A stretch of 64,000 bases of DNA from JBBKWH01 sp037968855 (GCA_037968855.1 JBBKWH010000087.1:35430-99429), one strand, 5' to 3'; shown: positions 50,892-59,984, counted from the first letter of the stretch. Numbers and translations are program-made. The notes: generated from the sequence alone by a model not told the origin.

Positions 50892-52417
50892 TAATCAAGG
50901 TCCATATCAGGATGAATGACTGCCGCATCCGCTTTGGGCATTGCACGTTCGCGCTGCTGTGCTGGGGTTTCTTTGAGGCGGGAGACTTGCTTGGCCAGTG
51001 CTTCGGGTGACTGTCCACGCAGTTGTGCCAACAGTGCATTCATGTCCTCTGGCATCGGCGCTTCAAACACCTGTTCATAACCGGGTACTTGCAAACGCGT
51101 GGCATGCAAGGACAAACGACGCGCATTCGGCCCCTCATAAGCGCGCTCATGGCCATATTTATCATCACCCACCAAAGGATGCCCAATCGCTTGCGCATGC
51201 ACACGAATTTGATGGGTACGTCCGGTCAACGGACTCGCTTCAACCAACGTGGCAGGCCCTAAACGCTCTAACACCTTGATTTCGGTCTGACTTGCTTTGC
51301 CTTCGTTCGATACCCGAACTCGACGCTCACCACTTGGCAGTTCATGGCGCAATAACGGCATATCCACAGTTTGTTTGTCGAGCAAGATATTGCCTTTGAC
51401 AATCGCGGTATAGGTCTTACGAATTCGACCATCACGCAAATCATCCTGCAAACGCTTTAAGGTACTGCGTTTTTTAGAAATCATCAGCAAGCCAGAGGTA
51501 TCACGATCAATCCGGTGAACCAATTCTAGGTAGGACTTGCCCAGTGCTTGACGCAAGGCTTCAATCACACCAAACGGAATCCCACTGCCGCCATGCACCG
51601 CCAAGCCTGCTGGCTTGTTCAGCACAATCAATCCTTCGTCTTCAAACACAATGCGAGCCGCCAAACCAGAGGCCAATTCTGCGCCAATCACTGGGGCGCT
51701 CTTGTCGTTGTGCATGTGACGACGAATCGGTGCGACCCGAATTTGATCGCCGACTTGCAGTCGAGTATCGGCACGGACGCGGCCTTTATTTACGCGTACT
51801 TCGCCTTCACGAATCAGGCGATAAATCCGCGTTTTTGGCACACCTTTTAAGCGATTGATCAAAAAATTGTCCAAACGCTGGCCATCTTGGTACTCAGTCA
51901 CCGAAAACCATGTGACTTGTTGCCATGCGTTTTCGTCGGTCGCCTCGTCATCCGTGGCGGTCATGGGAGCCATGCGGCTGGGGGCTTCGTGCTCGTCACT
52001 TAAGGTTTGTTGTAACAGTCGTTCGCGTGGGTCAACCTTGCGCTGACCACTGTCTACCTGCGTATCTACAGCGCTGCGACGACGTTGATGTGTCGGTGGA
52101 CGACCACCTGCACGCGCAGGGCCACGCGCCAATGGGCCACGGCGCTCGGTGACAGCTTCATCGGGGGTTGACTCGACGGCAGGAGGACTGACCCGCTGAC
52201 GGGACTGATCACGATCTGGGCGGTTGTTTTGCTCAGGACGGCTGTTTTGCTCAGGACTGCGGCTTCGATCACCACGGTCACGGCGACCCGTAGGTGCGGC
52301 AGAGGTGTCATCTTTGTTGCGAGAAAAACCACCTGCTGAACGACGATTGGTCGAATCCTGATCGTCGCGTGTACGACGTTGATCTGGTGCGGTGCGTGTG
52401 TTACGGGATTTCGTCAT
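50891..52417 (-). CDS. rluC: 23S rRNA pseudouridine synthase RluC with long disordered N-terminus
   Basis: A 508-residue frame. The conserved enzyme begins near residue 165 (WQQVTWFSVTEYQDGQRLDNFLINRLKGVPKTRIYRLI), with an S4 RNA-binding domain and the catalytic Asp306 in LVHRIDRDTSGLLMISKK. RluC modifies U955, U2504 and U2580 of E. coli 23S rRNA. The ~165-residue extension is rich in Arg, Asp, Ser, Gln and Pro and looks disordered. An internal ATG at 51973 would give a normal-length enzyme (MAPMTATDDEATDENAWQQV), but has no clear ribosome binding site, whereas 52417 has AGGG upstream. RluC is divergent from rne, as in E. coli and Pseudomonas. Confidence 0.92.
   Translation of the reverse strand: MTKSRNTRTAPDQRRTRDDQDSTNRRSAGGFSRNKDDTSAAPTGRRDRGDRSRSPEQNSRPEQNNRPDRDQSRQRVSPPAVESTPDEAVTERRGPLARGPARAGGRPPTHQRRRSAVDTQVDSGQRKVDPRERLLQQTLSDEHEAPSRMAPMTATDDEATDENAWQQVTWFSVTEYQDGQRLDNFLINRLKGVPKTRIYRLIREGEVRVNKGRVRADTRLQVGDQIRVAPIRRHMHNDKSAPVIGAELASGLAARIVFEDEGLIVLNKPAGLAVHGGSGIPFGVIEALRQALGKSYLELVHRIDRDTSGLLMISKKRSTLKRLQDDLRDGRIRKTYTAIVKGNILLDKQTVDMPLLRHELPSGERRVRVSNEGKASQTEIKVLERLGPATLVEASPLTGRTHQIRVHAQAIGHPLVGDDKYGHERAYEGPNARRLSLHATRLQVPGYEQVFEAPMPEDMNALLAQLRGQSPEALAKQVSRLKETPAQQRERAMPKADAAVIHPDMDLD
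52221..52258 (-). repeat. tandem repeat in the rluC N-terminal region
   Basis: Two adjacent near-identical copies of an 18-base unit (CCTGAGCAAAACARCCGY on the minus strand) encode PEQNSR and PEQNNR within the disordered extension. This points to expansion by slippage. Confidence 0.6.
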
Positions 52418-52446
52418 GAGAACCCTATGCTTTTTGAAAAAAGGTT

Positions 52447-52455
52447 TGCTATAGT
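52447..52455 (+). promoter_or_regulatory. extended -10 promoter of rne
   Basis: TGC directly followed by TATAGT (52450-52455) forms an extended -10 element; no good -35 is visible at the proper distance. Transcription would start near 52462, giving an rne leader of about 560 bases. Confidence 0.4.
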
Positions 52456-53023
52456 CGGCGCACGGTTGCACCGACTTGATCGGTCAGCCTGACGAATACG
52501 CCCCTGCCGAGGCCTGATTATATCGGCAAAAACCCGCTTGGGCCGAATGACTTGTGATTGCTTTGCAGCAAGCCTCGACTAAGCGGTCCCCCAGTTGGGC
52601 GATTTGAGCACAACTGAAAACGAAACAGATGCACACAAGACATGTTCGCCGCCTTTATCCTGTAGGTCAGGGCCACTTGCCAAACAGTCTTTGTTCTCCA
52701 GTCTCGGGTTTGGAATTGATACGCAGATGCAACGCGATCCGTTGCCTGCCTCCCCACCACGAATGCCACGTGGATGATGGATCCAACCACCTTGAGCCTG
52801 TCGATACTTGAACAAAGCCTCACGGTAAGCCGCCCAAAATAAGCGGTTCCCTACAGGAAGGCTTACGATATCACTGGCAGATCTAAAATCAGCCCAGAAT
52901 GATCGAAAAGGCCAACCGGCCATCGACAACGCTAGGCATGTGCCTATCGATTGCTAGCGGTTTGCCTAGGCCTGCCCAAAACCGGCCAACCGTCTGTGTG
53001 TGTCACACCAAGGTGTCACACCC
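52456..53023 (+). ncRNA. long structured 5' leader of rne (putative autoregulatory element)
   Basis: The 606 bases between rluC and rne contain no gene, yet hold several compact inverted repeats: GCAACG/CGTTGC at 52729-52745, and a closed set at 52825-52866 in which GTAAGCC pairs with GGCTTAC and encloses a TTCC-CTACA-GGAA hairpin (52847-52859). Long rne leaders that sense RNase E activity are known in enterobacteria (rne5), and the rne-II motif has been described upstream of rne in Pseudomonas. This leader is in the right place and of the right length, but I cannot confirm a match to either. A minus-strand TATAAT at 52522-52517 may serve rluC. Confidence 0.55.
53000..53022. repeat. repeats over the rne ribosome binding site
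   Basis: GTGTCACACC occurs twice (53000-53009 and 53013-53022). The first copy is also nearly complementary to the following GGTGTCACAC, so a stem closing over AA can form and would hide AAGG, the only plausible ribosome binding site before ATG 53024. Confidence 0.5.
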
Positions 53024-56000
53024 ATGAAACGTATGCTGATCAATGCGACACACGCTGAAGAAGTCCGTGTCGCGCTTATCAACGGTAATCGTCTGTACGA
53101 CTTTGACCTCGAAAACCGTACCCGCGAGCAAAAAAAATCCAACATCTACAAAGGCCGCGTCACCCGCGTTGAGCCGTCTTTAGAAGCCGTGTTTGTCGAG
53201 TATGGCGCTAACCGCCAAGGCTTTTTGTCGATGCGTGAAATTGCCAACAGCTACTTCCGCGCCGATCCTCGCAGCACCAACAATATCCGCGAACTGATCA
53301 CCGAAGGCACCGAGCTACTGGTTCAGGTCGAAAAAGAAGAGCGCGGCAACAAAGGCGCTGCCCTATCGACCTTTATCTCGTTGGCAGGCCGCTACTTGGT
53401 CTTGATGCCAAATAACCCCAAAGGCGGTGGCATCAGCCGTCAAATCGCGGGCAGTGTCCGTGAAGAAATGAAAGAAATTCTCGGTCAACTCGACGTACCA
53501 CGCGCCATGAGCGTGATTGTGCGTACCGCTGGCATTGGTCGCACCCAAGAAGAACTACAACTGGATTTGACCCATTTGCTGGGTCTGTGGCAACAAATTC
53601 AAACCCGTGCTGGCTCTGGCCCATCGCCACTGTTGGTGCATCAAGAAGCCGGTGTGGTCACTCGTGCCGTGCGCGACTATCTGCGTGATGACATTGCCGA
53701 AGTCCTGATCGACAACGAACAAGCCTATAACGAAGCCGCCAGCTTTGTGCAGCAAGTCATGCCGCATCAGATCGACAAAATTCGTAAGTACATGGCCGAC
53801 GAGCCACTGTTCCCGCGTTTTGGCATCGAAAGCCAAATCGAAACTGCCTATCAGCGTGAAGTCAAATTGCCATCAGGCGGCTCTATCGTTATCGATCAGA
53901 CCGAAGCCTTGGTGTCGATTGACATTAACTCGGCCAAGGCCACCCGTGGCTCCGATGTCGAAGACACCGCACTCAACACCAACTCGGAAGCCGCCGAAGA
54001 AATCGCGCGCCAGTTGCGTCTGCGTGATATGGGCGGTTTGATCGTGATCGACTTTATCGACATGGGCAAAGAGCGCAATCAACGCGCCGTCGAACAAAAA
54101 CTGCGTGATGCCACCCAAAGTGACCGCGCACGCATCCAGTTTGGTCAGCTGTCTCGTTTTGGCCTGATGGAAATGAGCCGTCAACGCCTGCGTCCATCGC
54201 TAGAAGAATCAACCGGCTATGTCTGCCCACGTTGCCACGGCACCGGCATGATCCGTGACCTACGTTCATTGTCCTTGTCGATCATGCGCAGTATCGAAGA
54301 AATCGCCCTGCGCGAGCGTCAAGGCGAAGTGCAAGTCCAAGTACCAGTCGAAATCGCCGCGTTCTTACTCAACGAAAAACGCCAAGCGATTGTATACCTC
54401 GAACAAACCAGCCGCGTTCGGATTACCGTCCTGCCGCATCCTCACCTTGAAACGCCACATTTCCATGTGCAATTCAACCGTGATGGCTATGCGCCAGCCA
54501 GCTACGAGCGTCTGGGCACTGTGCGTGAAGAACAGCAACAACTGGGCTACGAAACCACGTGGGAACAGCCCGTTCAACAACTGGCCGAAGAAACCACCGC
54601 AGCGCCAGCCGCACGTCCACAACGGGGTCGTCGCAACAATCCCAATAACACCAACAACGGCAACTCAGCACCTGCGACGAAAGCCGATAGTGCACCTATC
54701 GACAACAAAGCCGCTGCACCTGCACCACAACCAGCAGCGGTACCCGTTGCCACCACTAGCGCAGCAGCGTGGTTAGAAAACCTGTTTGTGACTCGCCAAG
54801 CGCGTACCACCGACAGCATCAGCGCCAACGATGCCGCCGCAAGCATTGAGCAATTGGTCAATGCCGGTGCCGTGAGCCGTGGTCAATTCGGTGAGGTGAC
54901 ACATGCGGCTGCACCTACCGCACAACCGGCAGCCACTGTTGACAGCAGCAATGCATCAAATGCCTACAGCAACGACGACAACACCCGTCCAGCCCGTACG
55001 CAAGACAGCAACGCCGCTCCGCGCAACCGTGGCAATCGCAACCGTCGTAACCGTGACCAAGAGCGCGATGCCGAGACAAGTTCAGCGACTCATGCCAGCG
55101 ACACCAACAACACCAATAACGTTGCCCCTACTCAAGCCGCGCCAGCGGTAGAGCAAGCGCCTGAGCCAACCTTGCGTGATCGTGATGATACGCCGCGCAA
55201 TCGCAACCGTCGCAATCAAAACAACAACCAAAACGGTAGCGCAAGCAACGGCCAAAATACGGCCAGCAACAGCAACAACGAGCGCAATGCAGACCGTCAG
55301 CGTGATGAAACCCCATCAAGCCGTCAGTTTGAAATGAAAGAACGCGATAGCAGCCGTGACGACAGCAAAAATGGCAATACAGCCAATAATGCCAACACCA
55401 CAGCAGCGATTCCACGTCGCGAGCGTGGGAGCAGCCCGCGTCCAAGCCGTGGCCCACGTCAGCGTGATGCCAGCGTATTGGACGAACAAAGCGACGTCAG
55501 CATGCAAGTGATTGCACCACAAGCTGATGCACCTGTTGACACCGTACGCACCATCCAAATCGACAGCCCTGTCGATCAAAATGGCAATCAAAGCAGCAAT
55601 CAAGACCTCGACCAAGCTGCTGGCAGCACACCAGTGCAAACCACAGCACCTACCGCCACAACCGATGTCAACGTCGAAGCGAGCCCAGCGCTCACTCAGC
55701 CAGAAGCAACAGTGGCTAGCTCTACCGAAGACAGCAGCAGCACACCAGCCGTTCGTGCAGCCAATGACCCGCGTGAGCGCCGTCGTCTTCGGGCGCTTGG
55801 CTTGGATGATATCGCAACCACGACCACATCCGACCCAGCCCTGACTGCACATGCAGACCAAGTCGCCGAGAGCAGCGAACAACGCCTGCACATCAGTACG
55901 CCAGCGCCACTACAAGGCAGTGTGGGTGATTTTATCCGCGCCACCTTGCCAGAAGAAGGCGAGCAATTGTTGTCGACAGGCCGTGTGATCGAAGCGTTCT

Positions 56001-56800
56001 TAAAAGCGCTGGACACTCGTCTGGTGCAAGTGCAAGCAGCCGCTCAAGCACCTGCCCAGACCAGTGTTGAGAACACAGTGGCTGACACAACATCAGTCGA
56101 CGTCAATGTTGTTGAGGCATTAATACCTGCGGCAGAACCGCTACCTTTGACCCCGCCTGCCCCTACGGCACGCTTGGCCAATGACCCGCGTGAACGCCGT
56201 CGTCAAGCACGCCAAGCAGCGGCTCAAGCCTCTAGCGACACAGCCAATGTGGATAGCACCAATCCTGCTGAGACCACATCGGAAGATGCCGCCGAAAACG
56301 CGGTCTCCGACACACCAACAACAACCACAGCCGATCATGCTGCTGTTGTCGATGCAGTCGATAGCACAAGCACTGAAGCTGTAGCACCAACACCTGCTGC
56401 TGTAGATCAAGCCTCCGTAGAGACCACGGAAGACGCTGCCGCAACAGAACCAACCATTGGCAATGTGGCAGAAGCAGAAGTCAAAGACCCTGCGACTGAT
56501 AGCACACCTGCTGCCGATAGTGGCAATACAGAAAATGCATCAACAGACGCACCTGTAGAAGTCGCCGCAGAGCCTGTCGCTGCACCACGCAGACCATCAC
56601 GCGCCAAAGTCATCCCTGTTGCGCAAGCCGACAACGGTGATCGCTTAATCGGTGATGGTATTACCGCAGACGAGCTCAATGCCCCCGAAGACGAACACGA
56701 AGAAGGTGATGTCAACGGTAACGTTGATAGCAACGAACCACGTCGTCCACGCCGTCCACGCACCAGTGGTCGTCCGCCTAAAAAACGCAATGCGACCTAA
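53024..56800 (+). CDS. rne: ribonuclease E
   Basis: A 1258-residue endoribonuclease, the core of the RNA degradosome. The N-terminal half is the catalytic domain: S1 domain (about 38-120), catalytic Asp300 in VSIDINSAKATRG and Asp343 in VIDFIDMGKERN, and the zinc-link CPRCHGTG with Cys401 and Cys404. From about residue 520 the protein is low-complexity: Arg/Asn-rich patches (NRGNRNRRNRDQER, NRNRRNQNNNQ) likely to bind RNA, acidic Ala/Thr-rich stretches, and two copies of NDPRERRR, ending in a basic PRRPRRPR tail. It is longer than the E. coli enzyme (1061). ATG 53024 gives the standard start MKRMLINATHAEEVRVALI. Confidence 0.97.
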   Translation: MKRMLINATHAEEVRVALINGNRLYDFDLENRTREQKKSNIYKGRVTRVEPSLEAVFVEYGANRQGFLSMREIANSYFRADPRSTNNIRELITEGTELLVQVEKEERGNKGAALSTFISLAGRYLVLMPNNPKGGGISRQIAGSVREEMKEILGQLDVPRAMSVIVRTAGIGRTQEELQLDLTHLLGLWQQIQTRAGSGPSPLLVHQEAGVVTRAVRDYLRDDIAEVLIDNEQAYNEAASFVQQVMPHQIDKIRKYMADEPLFPRFGIESQIETAYQREVKLPSGGSIVIDQTEALVSIDINSAKATRGSDVEDTALNTNSEAAEEIARQLRLRDMGGLIVIDFIDMGKERNQRAVEQKLRDATQSDRARIQFGQLSRFGLMEMSRQRLRPSLEESTGYVCPRCHGTGMIRDLRSLSLSIMRSIEEIALRERQGEVQVQVPVEIAAFLLNEKRQAIVYLEQTSRVRITVLPHPHLETPHFHVQFNRDGYAPASYERLGTVREEQQQLGYETTWEQPVQQLAEETTAAPAARPQRGRRNNPNNTNNGNSAPATKADSAPIDNKAAAPAPQPAAVPVATTSAAAWLENLFVTRQARTTDSISANDAAASIEQLVNAGAVSRGQFGEVTHAAAPTAQPAATVDSSNASNAYSNDDNTRPARTQDSNAAPRNRGNRNRRNRDQERDAETSSATHASDTNNTNNVAPTQAAPAVEQAPEPTLRDRDDTPRNRNRRNQNNNQNGSASNGQNTASNSNNERNADRQRDETPSSRQFEMKERDSSRDDSKNGNTANNANTTAAIPRRERGSSPRPSRGPRQRDASVLDEQSDVSMQVIAPQADAPVDTVRTIQIDSPVDQNGNQSSNQDLDQAAGSTPVQTTAPTATTDVNVEASPALTQPEATVASSTEDSSSTPAVRAANDPRERRRLRALGLDDIATTTTSDPALTAHADQVAESSEQRLHISTPAPLQGSVGDFIRATLPEEGEQLLSTGRVIEAFLKALDTRLVQVQAAAQAPAQTSVENTVADTTSVDVNVVEALIPAAEPLPLTPPAPTARLANDPRERRRQARQAAAQASSDTANVDSTNPAETTSEDAAENAVSDTPTTTTADHAAVVDAVDSTSTEAVAPTPAAVDQASVETTEDAAATEPTIGNVAEAEVKDPATDSTPAADSGNTENASTDAPVEVAAEPVAAPRRPSRAKVIPVAQADNGDRLIGDGITADELNAPEDEHEEGDVNGNVDSNEPRRPRRPRTSGRPPKKRNAT

Positions 56801-56815
56801 GCCTAGGTCCATCGC

Positions 56816-57598
56816 ATGACTGACACAACGATGTCTCAGCCACCCACGCCAAGCACGTACACCATTGACGAGCTGGCGCGAGTGGCCGAGACAACCGTTC
56901 GCAATATCCGCGCGTACCAAGAGCGGGGGATCTTGCCCCCGCCGGTACGACACGGCAGAGCTGGTATCTATAGCGACTCTCATGTCGCCCAACTCAGAAT
57001 TATCTCGCAACTTCTAGGCCGTGGCTTTTCCATTGCCAACATCAGTGAATTATTTAAAACCCATGCCAGCGGTCAAGGTCTTAATCATTTAATTGGTATT
57101 GATGCCGCACTAACCAGCCAATGGGTCGAACAACTCCCCTCGCTACATCGACTTGAAGATCTAGCAGCCATGCTGCCCACACCACCAACAGCCGAAGAAC
57201 TGACCCGAGTCTTTGCCATAGGTTTTGTCACCGTGGCCGAAGAAGACCACGTACAACTGCGTAGCCCATTACTGATCAAGCTTGCTATTCGATTTATGGA
57301 ACAAGGGTTTACCTTAAGTGAACTGCTTGATATTTTTGACGATATTACCCCAAGCTTCAATCATATTGCAGCGTCACTGGCCAGCGTTGGCGTCAAAGTC
57401 GCGCTTGGTAACACACCCCATCAACCGATCCGGCAACAACCAGAATCCACCGAAGATCGTATTCGATTGATCTGGAGCTTACGTCCAATGGTTGCCGAAA
57501 TGGTGCAACAAGAGATCGCACAAGCCCTGTCCAAAGCGCTACAACGCCAAATGACAGAACAACTGGTTGCAACCCTCACAAATCCGCCATCATCATGA
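56816..57598 (+). CDS. MerR-family transcriptional regulator
   Basis: A 260-residue regulator. The MerR helix-turn-helix spans about residues 14-80 (YTIDELARVAETTVRNIRAYQERGILPPPVRHGRAGIYSDSHVAQL). The C-terminal part is about 180 residues of helical sequence without the Cys pattern of metal sensors, so it probably senses an organic ligand or fatty acyl compound. It is 15 bases after rne and 94 bases before a fatty acyl-CoA synthetase gene, and may regulate that gene. Confidence 0.88.
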   Translation: MTDTTMSQPPTPSTYTIDELARVAETTVRNIRAYQERGILPPPVRHGRAGIYSDSHVAQLRIISQLLGRGFSIANISELFKTHASGQGLNHLIGIDAALTSQWVEQLPSLHRLEDLAAMLPTPPTAEELTRVFAIGFVTVAEEDHVQLRSPLLIKLAIRFMEQGFTLSELLDIFDDITPSFNHIAASLASVGVKVALGNTPHQPIRQQPESTEDRIRLIWSLRPMVAEMVQQEIAQALSKALQRQMTEQLVATLTNPPSS

Positions 57599-57692
57599 TG
57601 TATTTGTTATCATTATGGCTTGTCGCTGCCGCTTGCAGCATTTAATGTTAATGCCTGTCCATTTTAGATCCACTGTCAAGGAACCCGCCCCC

Positions 57693-59534
57693 ATGAGTCA
57701 AGCCCAGCACGATATCATCACGCTTAGCGATGTTGCCCAACGGGTTCCCAAGCTACTGAAAAAACTACCCCATGTGATCAAAGGTTTGATTTTAGCCAAC
57801 GACACTCGCCCCACTAAACCAATGGGTCTGGGCTGGGCCTTTGAAAAAGCCGTTCGAGCCAACCCTTACGGGATCGCACTACACTTTGAAGAAAGCCAAT
57901 ACACCTATGCCCAACTCAACGAATGGGCCAACCAAATTGCCCACCACTTCTTGTCCAAAGGGCTGCAAAAAGGTGATGTTGCCGCCCTGCTGATCGAAAA
58001 CCGGCCAGAGCTTTTAGCCACCGTCATCGCGATGGCCAAGATTGGCGTGGCTTGTGCCTTGGTGAACACCTCACAAAGCGGCAAAGTCCTCACCCACAGT
58101 ATCAACTTGGTCAAACCACGGGTGATCATTTGTGGCGAAGAAATGCGCGCCTGTCTTGACGACATCCAAGCCGATCTTGAGATTGCTGCCAACCAATGCT
58201 ACTGGTACGCCGATCAAAACACCCGCAAAGACTGCGGCACCGCGCCTGCTGGCTATATCAACCTAGCCGAAGCCATTCAATCAGCACCACGCTTTAATCC
58301 ACCGACTACCAACAGCGTGTTCTACGCTGACGGTCTGTTCTACATCTACACCTCTGGCACCACAGGTCTGCCTAAAGCCGTTGTATTTACTCACGGTCGC
58401 TGGATGAAAGCATACGGTACCTTTGGCCATATCATGAACCTTGGCCAAGACGACGTCATGTACGTTACCCTGCCGCTGTATCATGCCACTGGCATGGTCA
58501 TTTGCTGGGCATGTGTGATTGCAGGTGGTGGTGGTTTGGCCATTCGTCGCAAATTCTCGGCCAGCCAATTCTGGCCAGACGTGATCAAATACAACGCCTC
58601 AGCCATTGGCTATGTTGGCGAACTGTGCCGCTACTTGATGGACATCAAACCATCAGCCACAGACCGTCAACACCGCGTCACCAAAATGATCGGCAACGGC
58701 ATGCGTCCCAACATCTGGGGCAAGTTTAAAGATCGCTTTGGCGTTAAAGAAGTGTTCGAGCTGTATGCCTCAAGCGAAGGCAATGTCGGCTTTAGCAATA
58801 TTTTTAACTTTGACAACACGGTTGGTTTTTCGCCAACACCGTATGCCATCGTCAAGTTTGATAAAGAACTCAACGAACCCGTACGTGATGCCAAAGGCTT
58901 TATGATCAAAGTCTCGACTGGCGAATCCGGTCTATTGATCGGCGAAATCACCAAACGCGCCCCGTTTGATGGCTACACCGATCCAGAAAAAAACAAAGCC
59001 GTGATCTTTGATAACGTGTTTAAAGACGGTGATCGCTACTTCAACACCGGCGACTTGGTGCGTGATATTGGCTTCCGCCATGCGCAGTTTGTTGACCGTC
59101 TGGGTGATACCTTCCGTTGGAAAGGCGAAAACGTCTCCACCACCGAAGTCGAAAACCTCGTGTCAGAACATCCAAAAGTCTCTGAAGCTGTGGTCTACGG
59201 CGTCGAAATCCCCAACACCAATGGCCGTGCTGGCATGTGCGCCATTACCCCGCATGATGGCGAAAGCATCCAAAAAGAAGACTACGGGCACCTGTTGTCG
59301 TTCTTTAAAGACAGCGACTTGCCACCCTATGCCGTGCCTGTGTTCTTGCGGATCCAACAAAAAATGGAAACCACAGGCACCTTTAAATACCAAAAAAACA
59401 ACCTGAAAAAAGACGCTTTCGATCCAAGCACCACGGACGAACGCCTCTTGGTTTGGTTGCCAGGTACGACCGAATACAGCGAAGTCACCGATGAGGTCTA
59501 TCGCAATATTCAAAATGGTCAATATCGCTTCTAA
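57693..59534 (+). CDS. long-chain fatty acyl-CoA synthetase (FATP-type)
   Basis: A 613-residue adenylate-forming enzyme. The AMP-binding motif is YIYTSGTTGLPKAVVFTHG, followed by YASSEGNVGF, NTGDLVRDIGFRHAQFVDRLGDTFRWKGENVSTTEVE and the C-terminal Lys-bearing TGTFKYQKNNLKK. The arrangement fits the FATP/very-long-chain acyl-CoA synthetase group more than classical FadD. It probably activates exogenous fatty acids to acyl-CoA at the inner membrane. ATG 57693 with AAGGA upstream is preferred over an upstream in-frame ATG at 57567, which overlaps the MerR gene. Confidence 0.9.
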   Translation: MSQAQHDIITLSDVAQRVPKLLKKLPHVIKGLILANDTRPTKPMGLGWAFEKAVRANPYGIALHFEESQYTYAQLNEWANQIAHHFLSKGLQKGDVAALLIENRPELLATVIAMAKIGVACALVNTSQSGKVLTHSINLVKPRVIICGEEMRACLDDIQADLEIAANQCYWYADQNTRKDCGTAPAGYINLAEAIQSAPRFNPPTTNSVFYADGLFYIYTSGTTGLPKAVVFTHGRWMKAYGTFGHIMNLGQDDVMYVTLPLYHATGMVICWACVIAGGGGLAIRRKFSASQFWPDVIKYNASAIGYVGELCRYLMDIKPSATDRQHRVTKMIGNGMRPNIWGKFKDRFGVKEVFELYASSEGNVGFSNIFNFDNTVGFSPTPYAIVKFDKELNEPVRDAKGFMIKVSTGESGLLIGEITKRAPFDGYTDPEKNKAVIFDNVFKDGDRYFNTGDLVRDIGFRHAQFVDRLGDTFRWKGENVSTTEVENLVSEHPKVSEAVVYGVEIPNTNGRAGMCAITPHDGESIQKEDYGHLLSFFKDSDLPPYAVPVFLRIQQKMETTGTFKYQKNNLKKDAFDPSTTDERLLVWLPGTTEYSEVTDEVYRNIQNGQYRF

Positions 59535-59549
59535 TCGAGTGACATGTCT

Positions 59550-59577
59550 AAAAAAGCCACGATATCGTGGCTTTTTT
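59550..59577. terminator. rho-independent terminator of the acyl-CoA synthetase gene
   Basis: A perfect 28-base palindrome: GCCACGAT (59556-59563) pairs with ATCGTGGC (59564-59571), flanked by six A and six T. It lies 15 bases after the stop codon. Confidence 0.92.
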
Positions 59578-59620
59578 ATCACAATCTGCTTATTAATTAA
59601 GCGACCAATCCGCCTACGAC

Positions 59621-59648
59621 TTGTCAAAATCTAAAAACTTGCTATTAT
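59621..59648 (+). promoter_or_regulatory. promoter of the tRNA-Lys genes
   Basis: TTGTCA (59621-59626) and TATTAT (59643-59648) with a 16-base spacer; the following GTGCCCTCAC is GC-rich, like the discriminators of growth-controlled stable RNA promoters. Confidence 0.65.
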
Positions 59649-59663
59649 GTGCCCTCACTAAAT

Positions 59664-59739
59664 GGGTCGTTAGCTCAGCTGGTAGAGCAGTTGACTTTTA
59701 ATCAATTGGTCGCAGGTTCGAATCCCGCACGACCCACCA
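59664..59739 (+). tRNA. tRNA-Lys (anticodon UUU), copy 1
   Basis: A 76-base tRNA including encoded CCA. The acceptor arms GGGTCGT and ACGACCC pair; the D arm GCTC/GAGC and anticodon stem GTTGA/TCAAT hold anticodon TTT in CTTTTAA. The T stem GCAGG/CCCGC contains an A-C mismatch at the third pair, where E. coli has CCTGC. The T loop TTCGAAT is intact. Confidence 0.95.
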
Positions 59740-59782
59740 TTTTGTGATATTGTTAGTCGTGTTTGTGTCAGATGTACATCTT

Positions 59783-59858
59783 GGGTCGTTAGCTCAGCTG
59801 GTAGAGCAGTTGACTTTTAATCAATTGGTCGCAGGTTCGAATCCCGCACGACCCACCA
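59783..59858 (+). tRNA. tRNA-Lys (anticodon UUU), copy 2
   Basis: This 76-base gene is identical to the first copy, 43 bases downstream, and shares the T-stem A-C mismatch. The two lie between one promoter and one terminator, so they are probably made from a single transcript. Confidence 0.95.
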
Positions 59859-59866
59859 AGATTCCC

Positions 59867-59902
59867 AAAAAAGGCTGAATGCATTTGCATTCAGCCTTTT
59901 TT
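59867..59902. terminator. bidirectional terminator after the tRNA genes
   Basis: GGCTGAATGC (59873-59882) pairs with GCATTCAGCC (59887-59896) across ATTT, flanked by six A and six T. It ends the tRNA transcript and can also serve the minus-strand YidB-like gene. Confidence 0.93.
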
Positions 59903-59984
59903 GTTTGTTGCGTATAAAACAGCTCAGGCTAGATCACCAATCATAGACTTCAGCATGTTGCATGCACTCACCACAATCAGCCGA

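Noticed and set aside
52518..52929. Two minus-strand frames inside the rne leader
   Set aside because: They lack ribosome binding sites and overlap in different frames; the region is better explained as structured leader RNA.
55316..55891. Open frame of 191 codons antisense to rne
   Set aside because: It is a by-product of the codon bias in the low-complexity RNase E tail; the product is Cys/Gly/Ala-rich without any domain pattern.
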